DNA of 64,000 bases. Source: Christensenella sp964438705 (GTDB lineage: Bacteria; Bacillota; Clostridia; Christensenellales; Christensenellaceae). The notes below the pieces were generated by a model. It saw only the letters and a program-made list of their open reading frames with translations, searched no databases and was not told the origin of the DNA. The stretch covers positions 4,014 through 68,013 of the forward strand of contig CAYTKQ010000016.1 in the NCBI GenBank assembly GCA_964438705.1, given 5' to 3'. The position numbers were made by a program, and so were the translations under genes. Below, in pieces: positions 51,019-60,694 of the stretch (position 1 is the stretch's first letter; the number at the start of each line of letters is the position of its first letter).

Positions 51019-51996
51019 TCATGCGATCAACCCCGCTTTTTCCTTACTGCGTTTTTCCATAAAACCACTAACCGTCAAGATTCCAATGATTACCGTTCCA
51101 ACGATAATATTTGTTACCCACGGCATGAAACCCATATTAAATAAAGCGTTCGAAATAATCGCCAGGAAAAATGATCCGGCAAACGCACCGATCACTGTGC
51201 CTTTTCCGCCCGCAAGCGAAGTTCCGCCGATCACGGATGCAACAATCGCGTTCAGGACAATGCTTTCCCCTGCCCCTACGGTCGCAAAGGATGAACGCGA
51301 CATATCGATGACCCCCGCAAAAAACACAAATCCCGAAGCAATGACAAACGACATCGTCACATATCGTTTCACATTGAGACCGTATATTTCCGCAGCACCC
51401 CTGTTATCGCCCACACAGTGCAGATTCCTTCCGAACTGCATCTTATGAAGAATAAAGTATGCCACCACCAGCAGGACAAGCATCCACAGAATCATTTTAG
51501 GAACATCACCAAGCGTACCTCCAAACATGTTAAGGATGTCTTTATTTTCCATTGCAATCGGTTTGTTTCCGGTTATGATCCTCGTATACCCCATCGCTAT
51601 CCCCTGCATGCCCAGCGTTGCAATAAAACTTGGAACACGGCATATCGATACCACAATGCCGTTCCCCAGTCCCATCAGCAGCGTAAGCAGCAGCGCGCAT
51701 ATAAAAGCGATTACAATGTGGACTCCCGCCTGACACAGCACAGCAATCGTACATGGCGCAACCGACATCATTGCTCCAATGGATATATCAATTTCTCCCG
51801 TTGTGAGAACGAAGGTAACTCCAAGACTCAGGATGCAGATAAAACACATTGTTGTGAGGATGGATGTCAGGTTGCCCAATGAGAAAAAGTTGGGTACCAG
51901 AAAGGAAAATATGATGCATATACCTATAATGGCAAAATAGATCATCGATCCACGTGATTTCCACCACTTCGTTTTTTGATTCTTTATTGTTTCCAT
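51019..51996 (-). CDS. Ribose-type ABC transporter permease
   Basis: 325 residues with about 8-10 membrane helices. VLTTGEIDISIGAMMSV, GDNRGAAEIYGLNV and NAIVASVIGGTSLAGGKG are the diagnostic blocks. GGGGGAGG lies ahead of the ATG and the ATPase gene ends 14 nt upstream. It forms the transport channel with the product of 50013. Confidence 0.93.
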   Translation of the reverse strand: METIKNQKTKWWKSRGSMIYFAIIGICIIFSFLVPNFFSLGNLTSILTTMCFICILSLGVTFVLTTGEIDISIGAMMSVAPCTIAVLCQAGVHIVIAFICALLLTLLMGLGNGIVVSICRVPSFIATLGMQGIAMGYTRIITGNKPIAMENKDILNMFGGTLGDVPKMILWMLVLLVVAYFILHKMQFGRNLHCVGDNRGAAEIYGLNVKRYVTMSFVIASGFVFFAGVIDMSRSSFATVGAGESIVLNAIVASVIGGTSLAGGKGTVIGAFAGSFFLAIISNALFNMGFMPWVTNIIVGTVIIGILTVSGFMEKRSKEKAGLIA

Positions 51997-52010
51997 GTTG
52001 GCCTCCCCCT

Positions 52011-53516
52011 CTATTTGGTGCTTTCCTCGATAATCAAAGCTTTATTGGCTTCATCTGCATCCATTACGCTCACCAACCTGCCTTCCCTGATAATCGCAAC
52101 GCGATTGCAGATTCCGACGACATCGTCAATTTCCGCTGTTGAAATAACAATCGTTTTTCCCTGATTTGCAATATCCAGTAAAATCGCCCTGATTTCGTCT
52201 TTTGCCCCAATGTCAATTCCAAGCAGGGGTTCAATAACCATCAGTATATCCGGGTCGATCGCCAACATCCTTGCAAGTAAAGCTTTTTGCATATTGCCAC
52301 CGCTCAGGCTGGTTAATTTTGCGTCCATATTGGAAAGGCCGCGTATTTTCAGCCTGTTGGCAATATCAGTGAATTTCTTCGGCTTTGCAGCGCGCTTGAC
52401 TTGAAGCATTTTTTCATGCATATTCAAATAGGCAACATCCATATTCTCCAAAATGGATTTGGTAGTGAATACGGTTTTTACCCCACGTTCCGGTAAATAT
52501 CCCAGTCCGGCGTGCAAATTTTCCTTTATGCGTCCGTGCTTTGTTTTCTTTCCGCCGACGACTGTCTCTCCTTTCATGCTCTTATAGATTCCAAACATCG
52601 TTTCGAGAAGTAGCGTCTGCCCCTGGTCGCGCAGGCCATATATCCCGAATATTTCTCCTTTGCAGAGATCAAAGCTAATATCGGTAATCCCATTATTCTC
52701 CGTGCTTAGATGGCTCACGGACAGCGCAACATCATTTTTGCAGGGCGGCTTCACGTAATCCATGCCGATATGGTTCTTCCCCGCGATCATCTCCACTACC
52801 TTCCTGGCATCGAGATCACTCGTTCTTTTAGAGCTAATAATCTTTCCTTCCCGCATTGCGGTGACGCTGTCGCAGATTTCCAGAATCTCAGAAATCATGT
52901 GAGAAATGAAAACGATTCCCAGACCCTTCTGCGCCAGTGTTTTCATGTGTACAAACAGTTTTTCCCTTTCGTTTTGTGTCAGCCCCGCTGTTGTTTCGTC
53001 GAAGACGACCACTTTTGCTCCCGCACGCAAACAGCGCACAACCTGTATAATACGCTGGGTTACCGTATCCAGCGTGTCCACAATTGTATTTCCGGCCAAA
53101 TCGATATCAAAGTACTGTTTTAAGAGTTTTTCCGCTTCCTGAACGATATATTTTTTTCTTGTTGTTTTAAAAATCCTACTTTCCGCCTCTTTCTGCCCGA
53201 CAAAAATGTTATCCGCAACGCTCATTTGCCGCGCGATAACAAGTTCCTGCGGCACAATATAAAACCCGCGTTCCTGCGCATCCTTGGGAAAATGAAGCTT
53301 TACCTGCTCGCCGTAATAAAATATTTTCCCCTGATCGGGTTTGTGCATGCCGCCCATCACCTTGATCAGTACGCTTTTACCCGCGCCATTATGTCCGGCA
53401 AGCCCTGTTATTTCGCCTGCTTTTACTTCAAATGTCACATTATCAAGCGCGGTAATTGCTCCGAATCTTTTTGTGATTCCTTCTACTTTTACCAAAGCAT
53501 TCTGTATTTCGGCCAT
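52011..53516 (-). CDS. Ribose-type ABC transporter ATPase (duplicated)
   Basis: 501 residues. Domain 1 has GHNGAGKSV (Walker A ending in Ser-Val) and VVVFDETTAGL: the Walker B has Asp-Glu, but Thr follows where Pro is usual. Domain 2 has IYGLRDQGQT in place of the P-loop, LSGGNMQKALLARML and ILMVIEPLLGIDIG, where the usual Asp-Glu is Ile-Glu. The second site therefore looks inactive, which is common in this family. Cytoplasmic motor of the importer made with 50013, 51019 and 53596. Confidence 0.92.
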   Translation of the reverse strand: MAEIQNALVKVEGITKRFGAITALDNVTFEVKAGEITGLAGHNGAGKSVLIKVMGGMHKPDQGKIFYYGEQVKLHFPKDAQERGFYIVPQELVIARQMSVADNIFVGQKEAESRIFKTTRKKYIVQEAEKLLKQYFDIDLAGNTIVDTLDTVTQRIIQVVRCLRAGAKVVVFDETTAGLTQNEREKLFVHMKTLAQKGLGIVFISHMISEILEICDSVTAMREGKIISSKRTSDLDARKVVEMIAGKNHIGMDYVKPPCKNDVALSVSHLSTENNGITDISFDLCKGEIFGIYGLRDQGQTLLLETMFGIYKSMKGETVVGGKKTKHGRIKENLHAGLGYLPERGVKTVFTTKSILENMDVAYLNMHEKMLQVKRAAKPKKFTDIANRLKIRGLSNMDAKLTSLSGGNMQKALLARMLAIDPDILMVIEPLLGIDIGAKDEIRAILLDIANQGKTIVISTAEIDDVVGICNRVAIIREGRLVSVMDADEANKALIIEESTK

Positions 53517-53546
53517 CTCCTATACCCCGTTTCCACTGTATCGTGC

Positions 53547-53577
53547 TGCCGTGGAAGAAACATGTTCTTCCACGGCA
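53547..53577 (-). promoter_or_regulatory. Intercistronic hairpin after the binding-protein gene
   Basis: A perfect 13-bp stem (53547-53559 with 53565-53577) around a 5-nt loop lies between the lipoprotein gene and its ATPase gene. There is no T-run beyond it on the minus strand. The position matches the hairpin at 15980-16003 in the other importer operon. Confidence 0.65.
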
Positions 53578-53595
53578 CACAGCCAATTCTAAGAG

Positions 53596-54903
53596 TTATT
53601 GATCGTATGTCCACTGATTTTCAAGTGCCATAACCTCTGCAGGGATGTCCCAGCCCTTCGGGGCAAGGATTTCGTAATTGGTTTTCAGGTTTTCATATAC
53701 CGATACCGGTGTAGGCGGAGCTGCAACAAACTTCGGCGAATTTTCACTTCCGTCGAGCAGATGCCGTGCATACATCAACATGATATTCCTTCCTGCACCA
53801 TACCAATCCTGACCTGCAAATGCCGCCGTATAATTATTGTCCGGACCGTCCACCGCCATTGGGATCGCGATTGTCGCATCTGTATCGATCGTGACCATTG
53901 CAATATCTCCCCAGGCAGTGTAACCCATTTCCTTGAGCAGCGCCTGTGCCTGGTCTGCCGGCGGATTCGCAAAGTCAATCAGCAAAAGCTCAATATCCGG
54001 ATTTGATGCCAGTAACCCGGAGATTACCTGCTTGGCGTTACCCGGAGCGTCATACCATTTGTCGATCACCTTTATATCCGGGTTCGCTTCAAATACATCA
54101 TTCCATCCCTCATAACGCTGCCAGCAAGTATGGAAAGAACCGGAATGCCCGTTTTCCCATCCAATGACACCGATGGTCCCCTTGCCGCCGAGGATATCCA
54201 CCGCGGCCTGTGCGGAATAAACGCCTGCGAGGTAGTTGTCCGCATCGGATACGCCAATCAGGTTTTTGTGATTCCAGTCAACGTCAAACGGTGCCGCGCA
54301 GATGAACCCGACCTTTGTTTTGTCCATAATTTTCTTTAGGATCTCACTGGATGCCGCCATGTCTACACCCAGCGTAAAAAACGCATCATACTGGTCTGCA
54401 ATCGCTTCAAACCTGACATAATCATCCATCTGGCTATTTCCGGTTTTATCGGCCGCGATCCAGATATCCGAAATATCGATCCCCAGATCATCTGCCACTT
54501 CCTGCATACCCGCGACCTGCCATTTGCCCGCATCATCCAACGCGTCCTTTTCGATCGCAACTTTGAGACCCATAGAACGTATTTTTTCCTTCTCTTCATC
54601 CGTCAATTCCAATTTTGCTGCATCCGCGCTGGGAATTCCTTCGTCCATCGACATGTCCTTGTACACTTCTTTGCCAATCGGAGAATAGACGTTCATGATA
54701 TCTTCCTGCGTGAGCTTGTGGTACCTTCCTTCTTCTCCTGCCGGCTGTACGCTTGCAGATTCCGTTTTTCCGCTTTGAGATGCGGCAACTGCATCAGAAG
54801 TTGCTGGCGCAGCGCTTTCAGAGGGAGCCCCCTGACATCCGAAGCATGCAAACACCAGAAATGCCGCGATTGCCACCAATAGAATTCTCTTTGCCTTTTT
54901 CAT
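53596..54903 (-). CDS. Sugar ABC transporter substrate-binding lipoprotein, long variant
   Basis: 435 residues. The signal sequence ends at ACFGC (Cys23), followed by a Ser/Ala-rich linker. An unusual acidic segment of some 70 residues (about 60-130, with LTQEDIMNVYSPIGKEVYKD and LTDEEKEKIRSMG) precedes the ribose-class PBP fold (VGFICAAPFDVDWNHKNLIGV, DIELLLIDFANPPADQAQ). AAGGAGG lies ahead of the ATG. It delivers the substrate to the 50013-53516 importer. Confidence 0.92.
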   Translation of the reverse strand: MKKAKRILLVAIAAFLVFACFGCQGAPSESAAPATSDAVAASQSGKTESASVQPAGEEGRYHKLTQEDIMNVYSPIGKEVYKDMSMDEGIPSADAAKLELTDEEKEKIRSMGLKVAIEKDALDDAGKWQVAGMQEVADDLGIDISDIWIAADKTGNSQMDDYVRFEAIADQYDAFFTLGVDMAASSEILKKIMDKTKVGFICAAPFDVDWNHKNLIGVSDADNYLAGVYSAQAAVDILGGKGTIGVIGWENGHSGSFHTCWQRYEGWNDVFEANPDIKVIDKWYDAPGNAKQVISGLLASNPDIELLLIDFANPPADQAQALLKEMGYTAWGDIAMVTIDTDATIAIPMAVDGPDNNYTAAFAGQDWYGAGRNIMLMYARHLLDGSENSPKFVAAPPTPVSVYENLKTNYEILAPKGWDIPAEVMALENQWTYDQ

Positions 54904-55007
54904 TTTTTTCCTCCTTAGTATTTTTTTGCGGATTATCCGCCGCTGAAAAATAGATCGTTTTCAGCAAACCTTATTTGGCGCCCATAAAGGCGGTCAATTT
55001 TCTTGCT

Positions 55008-56036
55008 TCAATCCCAGATAAATACAACTTTCTGCGCTTCGTGGGAATCAAACAATTCAAATGCCTGTGCAGCTTTCTCGATCGGGAAAACATCACTGCA
55101 AATTTTTTTCAAAGCGATATTTTTCCGAAGGATGAACTCACTCAATTCTTCCCAGTCCGCCCGGTTAAAATACCAACATCCCACCATATGGATTAGCCTC
55201 CGAATGAACTGATCCGCCGGATTAATAGTACACTCCTTGTTCTCGCCAATCAGACCCACATATCCCTTGTTTTTGATACAGTCGATTGCGTTGTTTTCTC
55301 CGAAACTGTTTCCGGAGCAGTCGATTGCGACATCCGCGCCCTTTCCGTTGGTCAATTGCTTAATATATGCAACCGTGTCCTGTTGTTTCGGATTCACAAT
55401 ATAATCCGCACCCAATTCAAGCGCAAGCGCAAGACGTTTTTCGTCCGTATCAACGGCGATCACAGTTGCTCCGAATCCCTTCGCCATCAATACCCCGCCG
55501 CAACCCATCGGGCCGATTCCAAAAACCGCTACCGTTTTAGAACCGTCTACGCGAAGGCGTTTACATGCGGTGTAAAGCGTTCCTCCAACATCTGTGGAAA
55601 GCGCGCCCGTGATAAAATCCATGTGCTCTGGCAACGGAAGGCAGTTTTCTTCCGGGATTACAACATAATCTGCATGTGCGCCGTTTTTGTCAAATCCCAG
55701 ACACTGAAACTCTTTACATAGCATTACATCGCCAGCCAAGCAATGTTCGCACGTCCCGCATCCCATCGCCAGGTAAATCGCCACCCTATCTCCCGGCTGT
55801 ACCAGCCTGCAGTGCGGCCCCAGCTTTTCAACCACACCGCACGGCTCGTGCCCCGGCGTAATGTTGTTGTCATCCTCTTCTTTTTCAAACACGGCAACTC
55901 CATGATATCGGTGCAAATCACTCCTGCATAAAGCCGAAGCCTTCAGACGAATCAATACCTCCCCCTCTCCCGGTTCGGGTGTAGGAACATCCTGTACCTC
56001 AACCTGTGCTTTTCCTGTTATTTTTACTGCTTTCAT
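55008..56036 (-). CDS. Zinc-dependent alcohol dehydrogenase (MDR)
   Basis: 342 residues from the ATG at 56036 (AAGGAGG upstream). The catalytic Cys lies in LCRSD, where most members here have CGSD; GHE and the structural site CGTCEHCLAGDVMLC are present, with Rossmann GIGPMGCG. It looks like the propanol-preferring/arabinitol-dehydrogenase-like group. It lies between a sugar epimerase and the lipoprotein gene in the long minus-strand unit. Probably oxidises the imported sugar or polyol (inference). Confidence 0.92.
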   Translation of the reverse strand: MKAVKITGKAQVEVQDVPTPEPGEGEVLIRLKASALCRSDLHRYHGVAVFEKEEDDNNITPGHEPCGVVEKLGPHCRLVQPGDRVAIYLAMGCGTCEHCLAGDVMLCKEFQCLGFDKNGAHADYVVIPEENCLPLPEHMDFITGALSTDVGGTLYTACKRLRVDGSKTVAVFGIGPMGCGGVLMAKGFGATVIAVDTDEKRLALALELGADYIVNPKQQDTVAYIKQLTNGKGADVAIDCSGNSFGENNAIDCIKNKGYVGLIGENKECTINPADQFIRRLIHMVGCWYFNRADWEELSEFILRKNIALKKICSDVFPIEKAAQAFELFDSHEAQKVVFIWD

Positions 56037-56061
56037 ATTGTGCCTCCTTTTTGCAAGCGGT

Positions 56062-57039
56062 TTATTCGAATGAAAAAATGCTGTTCCCGACAAGCGGTTG
56101 CTTAATCATCATCGGCTCCAGGAACCGGATGCATTGCTCTGCTCCATCCTCGCGCGACATCACCGGATCTTCATGCTCGTAGGACATCACTTTGTTATAG
56201 CCGGCTTCCACAAGCGCGCTGACAATCCGCCGCCAATTGCTGTCTCCCCATCCTGGTGTGCGGAATCGGAATCCTCGATCTGCGCGAACCCATTCGCCAT
56301 TCGGAATGATGCCGGATGTACCAACGGCATCTTTTTGAATTTCCGCATCCTTGGCGTGCACATGATAGATTCTGTCCTTGAATCGGCGAATAAATACCAC
56401 TGGGTCAATCAATTGCCACGCAAGATGGGCGGGTTCAAAATTAAATCCAAATTCCTTTCTGCCATCCAAAACCTCGATCGCCTTCTGGCATGTTTCAACG
56501 TTATAGGCAATTTGTGTCGCCATAACCTCCAACGCAAATTTCACGCCATATTCCTTGAATTTGTCAAATATTGGATTCCAGCGCTCCGCGAACAATTCCC
56601 AGCCCTCTTCATAATTTTCGGGACGTTTAGGCGGAAATGAATACCAACAGTTCCAGACGGAGGAGCCAACAAAGCCGCACACCGTATCGATTTCCAGCTC
56701 TGCTGCTGCCTGCGCTGTTTTGATCATGCGTTCCGTTCCGTATTTGATTTTTGTTTCCGCATCCGAGCCTAGTGCCCATGCATCCGTGCTCGAATCATGT
56801 GGCCCCAGCACCAGCATTCCCTCAAAGTGATTTGTGAGCGCGGAAAGCGTAAGGTCCCTTGCTTTCAGCTCCTTTAACAGCTCCGTTCCTCCGTTTTTTG
56901 TAACCTCGTCGATATCAATATGTTTGCTGTCCCTGTTTGCGGTGAGTTCCACCGCTTCGTATCCTAAATCCTTTGCAAAATCCAAAAACTCCGTCAATGA
57001 CATATCATTATATGGTAATGAAAAAATACCTAGCTTCAT
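56062..57039 (-). CDS. Sugar phosphate isomerase/epimerase (TIM barrel)
   Basis: 325 residues from the ATG at 57039 (GAGGAG upstream). A xylose-isomerase-like barrel with conserved acidic and His ligands: FALEVMATQIAYN (Glu), GFNFEPAHLAWQ (Asp position replaced by Glu-Pro-Ala-His), YHVHAKDAE and VMSYEHEDP. The last two, VHAKD and EHED, are typical of the family that includes inosose isomerases and 3-keto-sugar-related enzymes. It follows the cupin gene by 84 nt. Substrate unknown. Confidence 0.9.
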   Translation of the reverse strand: MKLGIFSLPYNDMSLTEFLDFAKDLGYEAVELTANRDSKHIDIDEVTKNGGTELLKELKARDLTLSALTNHFEGMLVLGPHDSSTDAWALGSDAETKIKYGTERMIKTAQAAAELEIDTVCGFVGSSVWNCWYSFPPKRPENYEEGWELFAERWNPIFDKFKEYGVKFALEVMATQIAYNVETCQKAIEVLDGRKEFGFNFEPAHLAWQLIDPVVFIRRFKDRIYHVHAKDAEIQKDAVGTSGIIPNGEWVRADRGFRFRTPGWGDSNWRRIVSALVEAGYNKVMSYEHEDPVMSREDGAEQCIRFLEPMMIKQPLVGNSIFSFE

Positions 57040-57122
57040 CCTTTTTTCTCCTCTCGTTTCACGCAGCTTTTTGTTATGGCGCATGAGCGCTGCGGTGCTT
57101 TCGCCATGCATCCGAGCGTGTT

Positions 57123-58346
57123 CTACTTGACAAATTGCTTAGATTCTATATTATCTGCACTAAAATTTTTGCACATGACAAGCGGATTGACATCGCTTTC
57201 GTTTTTAATGACAACGCCCGTGCGCGCGGTGGCGGCAGTGACGAACATCTCATCATTTGTAAGCTCTCCAAATCGAATCATTGCCGGCGTTTCAATCCTA
57301 TTTCCATTCAATTTTCCATTTCCCTCCATCATGATCAGCCCATAAGCCGCGCTGTCCGCAATCGTAACTTCCGCTCCCGGAAGCACCGTTAATTCTTTTG
57401 CGCAAAACTCGTCCGAACCATAGCAAATCCATTTTTCCTCATATCCTTTTTTCCTCATCGCCTCCATATCCTCGACTGGAATCGGTTCACAATAATGATT
57501 CTCTTTGAAATGAAGATCCTTGTTTGCCTCCCAGTCCAATTTTTCCGCCATATATTCAAAATCCCATTCATATTTTTGCGGAATAAATTTTGTCAATAGT
57601 TCACGCTCCATATATTTTCCATGCACCATTGATTGCATAAACATAGATGTATCGCTTACTCTTTGCGGTTCATATGTCACAAGCGACCCCGGCGCGTGCA
57701 GGATGCCGGCTGGGATGTTCCATCCGGTTCCCAGTTTCAGCTTATAGGCCGCGCTCAGTTCCAGAATTCCGTTATCTCCGTATTTTCCCCAACTTTCCAG
57801 TGCTTTGACCACGTCCTTTTTTGTAACGCCCGGAAGCAATCCAAAAAATGTATAATCATGGTGATAAGTGATGGAATTCAATTGCGGAGCAAAGTAATAT
57901 GCTTCCGGTTTGGGCGCTACTCCAATTTGTCTGGCATCCTGTTCCATCAAATGGACATGGTGTGGAATAGGTGCGGAAAAATCGTAGAATTTTGCAAACG
58001 CTGTAAGGCCTCCATGCTCCTTCATCGTTTGTTCTCCAATCAGGAGATCCCCCGCCTCTTCAATCGCCTCCTTCAATAGCAATTTTTCTGCGCCATATCC
58101 GATGTTGATGTAGCTTAACCCTTCGTTTTCCATTGTCAATGCACCGTTATCCGCACTAGAAACGGAGGCAATCCAGCGTTCCGACAACGCACCGCGTTCC
58201 GCTCCATATGCATAGATATCCTGCGGATGCAATTTAAGTCTCCTTCCCGGGAAAAGCAACGTCCTGGCAACCCAACTGGGGACTAAGTTGATCACCCCAT
58301 CTCTGGCTATCAATTCTGCTTGGATTGTTTTTCTGATATCATTCAT
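57123..58346 (-). CDS. Cupin protein, phosphomannose-isomerase-like
   Basis: 407 residues. It has a metal-binding HHVHLMEQ segment, then APKPEAYYFAPQLN (the conserved PKPE of type I mannose-6-phosphate isomerases) and WNIPAGILHAPGSL (the PAG...HA block). The C-terminal cupin half (GAEVTIADSAAYGLIMMEGNGKLNG) lacks obvious ligands. GAAGGGG precedes the ATG. Probably an aldose-ketose isomerase or lyxose/mannose-type isomerase acting on the imported sugar (inference); the exact enzyme cannot be named. Confidence 0.78.
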   Translation of the reverse strand: MNDIRKTIQAELIARDGVINLVPSWVARTLLFPGRRLKLHPQDIYAYGAERGALSERWIASVSSADNGALTMENEGLSYINIGYGAEKLLLKEAIEEAGDLLIGEQTMKEHGGLTAFAKFYDFSAPIPHHVHLMEQDARQIGVAPKPEAYYFAPQLNSITYHHDYTFFGLLPGVTKKDVVKALESWGKYGDNGILELSAAYKLKLGTGWNIPAGILHAPGSLVTYEPQRVSDTSMFMQSMVHGKYMERELLTKFIPQKYEWDFEYMAEKLDWEANKDLHFKENHYCEPIPVEDMEAMRKKGYEEKWICYGSDEFCAKELTVLPGAEVTIADSAAYGLIMMEGNGKLNGNRIETPAMIRFGELTNDEMFVTAATARTGVVIKNESDVNPLVMCKNFSADNIESKQFVK

Positions 58347-58481
58347 TTTTTTACCCCTTCTGTCGCATAAATTATATATATGTATATTTATTTATTCGTA
58401 TAAATTAATATTTATTATAATTACAGTTAAAAAAATGCAATTTTGTTATCGCTTGGATTTTATTCCTGTAAAAAATTGATT
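58347..58481 (-). promoter_or_regulatory. AT-rich promoter region with a dyad ATTTAT-TCGT-ATAAAT
   Basis: A 16-bp dyad (58390-58405) with a central CG lies 44-59 nt before the cupin start. TATAAT-like words occur on both sides. LacI proteins encoded just upstream prefer dyads with a central CG, so this is a candidate operator. AT-rich sequence makes chance dyads more likely. Confidence 0.4.
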
Positions 58482-59507
58482 CTATGCTAATTTTATGGTG
58501 GACTCACGTATGATTAGATTTGGCTCTAGGACAATATGATGATTCTCCTGCTCTAAATTCTCTGCATAGATCATCTTTATCAGCATCTGCGCCCCCTGAG
58601 CTGCCATTTCTATCTTTGGCTGTGCTATTGTTGTCAATTCCGGCGATATCAGTTTGCTCAATGCGTTGTCATCATATCCTATGATCGCGATATCCTCTGG
58701 AATTCTGACATAGCCTTCCTTCAGCCTGCGAATCACCCCGTATGCCAACTGATCCGTACTGGCAAAAATAGCATCTATTTGCTTATTCATCAACACATGC
58801 GCACCTAGGTTGTATCCCATTTCGATTTTATCGTATTCCATGGTTTCCAGAAAACAAAGCTTCTGATTAAATGGAGCCTCTAGCTCGGTAAGCCTTTCCT
58901 GAAATCCTGCGTATCGCTTTTTCAGCGCGCTATTAAAAAGTGGCTCGCTGACAAAGCACATATGTTTTGCGCCTATATGGAACAGATGATCCGCCGCCGC
59001 CCGCGCTCCTGTTTCGTTATTGATTTCAACGCTGGGAATATCTCTTTCGCTGGAAACTATTTTACTATCCAATGTAACAACTGGTATCTCATTGGCAATA
59101 ACGGACGCATAACAACTTTCATCCACGAGACCGTACCCTATAATGATTCCTCTTACGTTTTGCTCAATCAAAGTATCCGTATACTTTTTTTCCAGTGCGC
59201 TGTCATGAAACGTATTGCACAGAAACAGCAGCAGCCCTTCTTCGCGCAGTTCCTCCTCAACCGTTTGCACAATATCGGCATAATATCCGTTGCTAATGTT
59301 GGGAATCAGCAGACCTACCATATTTGTTTTTTTTGTTTTTAGGCTGCGGGCATTGGCATTGGGCCTGTAACCCAGAGCTTTTGCGGCTTTCCTCACCCGA
59401 CAGGCAACCTCGTCTGAGATCGGTGCCGTCCGATTCAGCACATGCGATACAGTTGGCTGGGTCACACCCGCAATCCTCGCCACATCCTTCATTGTAGCTT
59501 TTTTCAT
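58482..59507 (-). CDS. LacI family transcriptional regulator
   Basis: 341 residues from the ATG at 59507. N-terminal helix-turn-helix (TMKDVARIAGVTQPTVSHVLN) and hinge (ALGYRPNANARSLKT), then a PBP-type sugar-binding core with NMVGLLIPNISNGYYADI and FASTDQLAYGVIRRL. Normally a dimeric repressor released by a sugar. The next gene upstream (59542) is a close paralogue. Both sit between the dehydrogenase and the cupin genes in the same direction. Confidence 0.95.
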   Translation of the reverse strand: MKKATMKDVARIAGVTQPTVSHVLNRTAPISDEVACRVRKAAKALGYRPNANARSLKTKKTNMVGLLIPNISNGYYADIVQTVEEELREEGLLLFLCNTFHDSALEKKYTDTLIEQNVRGIIIGYGLVDESCYASVIANEIPVVTLDSKIVSSERDIPSVEINNETGARAAADHLFHIGAKHMCFVSEPLFNSALKKRYAGFQERLTELEAPFNQKLCFLETMEYDKIEMGYNLGAHVLMNKQIDAIFASTDQLAYGVIRRLKEGYVRIPEDIAIIGYDDNALSKLISPELTTIAQPKIEMAAQGAQMLIKMIYAENLEQENHHIVLEPNLIIRESTIKLA

Positions 59508-59541
59508 AAATATTACCTGCAATTCCTCTGCAAAATACTTT

Positions 59542-60570
59542 CTATTCGATCCTCATGGTAGAGTTCCTAATTACCAGACAGGGATCCATGATAACATGCT
59601 CAACTTCCCCTGCATGGTTATTAATATTCTCATACAATAGCTCTGCGCCTTTTTCCGCCAACTTGTCAATCGGTTGAGATATTGTCGTCAGCGACGGTTC
59701 CATCAGGTGTGCAAAATTCACATTGTCATACCCCATGATCATAACATCTTCCGGAAACCTAACGTTATGTTCCTTGAGCCTTTTCATGATGCCGAATGCC
59801 ACATGATCGGAAGTTGCAAATATTGCATCGATACTGCCATCCACTAAAATTTTAGCGCCGATATTATACCCCATTTCCATCTTTCCATACTGGCTGTCTT
59901 CGATATAAATATATTCATTTTTAATGGGTTTCCCCATATCAGACATCATGCGACAAAACCCGTTAATGCGATGCTCCAGCGCGGAACTGATCACCGGTTC
60001 GCTTGCGATGCAAATCTGTTTTCCACCCAACTTCTCCAGATGCTCTGCAGCGAGCTGACCGCCCAACAGATTATTGATTTCCACTGATGAAAACAGCTCT
60101 TCCATTCCTTTCGGCCGATCGTCTACAATAATCGTGGGAAGATGATTCTCAAGCAATATATTGTAGCTTTCCCTGCTGGCCATTGGATAACCGACGATTA
60201 AGCCCGATACGTTATATTGCAACAGTGTTTTAATATAATTTTTTTCATAACTGGACTTATAAAAAGTATTACACTGAAACGTCATGAATCCCCTTCGGCG
60301 CATGGCCGTTTCAACCCCTTTTGCAATTTCTGCATAAAATCCATTTTCAACGTCCGGAATCAGCAGTCCTATCGTCTTTTTGACGCGATCTCTTGAAACT
60401 TTCGACCATTTTTTCGGCACATATTCCAGCTCCTTCGCGGCCCGCAGCACGCGCTTTGTCACAGTCTCCGAGATTTTCGCTGTACCGTTTATGACATGCG
60501 ATACCGTTGCCTGGGTAACCCCCGCTTTTTGTGCAATATCATCCATTGTTACCTTGCGCTCATTTTTCAT
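59542..60570 (-). CDS. LacI family transcriptional regulator
   Basis: 342 residues from the ATG at 60570; the longer in-frame start at 60630 lacks a site. VTMDDIAQKAGVTQATVSHVING is the DNA-binding motif, and the ligand core has KTIGLLIPDVENGFYAEI and FATSDHVAFGIMKRL. Block by block it parallels the LacI protein at 58482, so a tandem duplication is likely. An AT-rich leader with repeated ATTAAT words lies upstream. Confidence 0.95.
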   Translation of the reverse strand: MKNERKVTMDDIAQKAGVTQATVSHVINGTAKISETVTKRVLRAAKELEYVPKKWSKVSRDRVKKTIGLLIPDVENGFYAEIAKGVETAMRRRGFMTFQCNTFYKSSYEKNYIKTLLQYNVSGLIVGYPMASRESYNILLENHLPTIIVDDRPKGMEELFSSVEINNLLGGQLAAEHLEKLGGKQICIASEPVISSALEHRINGFCRMMSDMGKPIKNEYIYIEDSQYGKMEMGYNIGAKILVDGSIDAIFATSDHVAFGIMKRLKEHNVRFPEDVMIMGYDNVNFAHLMEPSLTTISQPIDKLAEKGAELLYENINNHAGEVEHVIMDPCLVIRNSTMRIE

Positions 60571-60694
60571 ATAGTTCCACTTTCCTGTCAGCAACCCTTC
60601 CATAATAGTCATGACCTGCGCGACATACATTAATTTTCATTAATATTCATTTATCATGGTAACAATTTTTGGTCTGATTTTCAATAGCCTCCAG

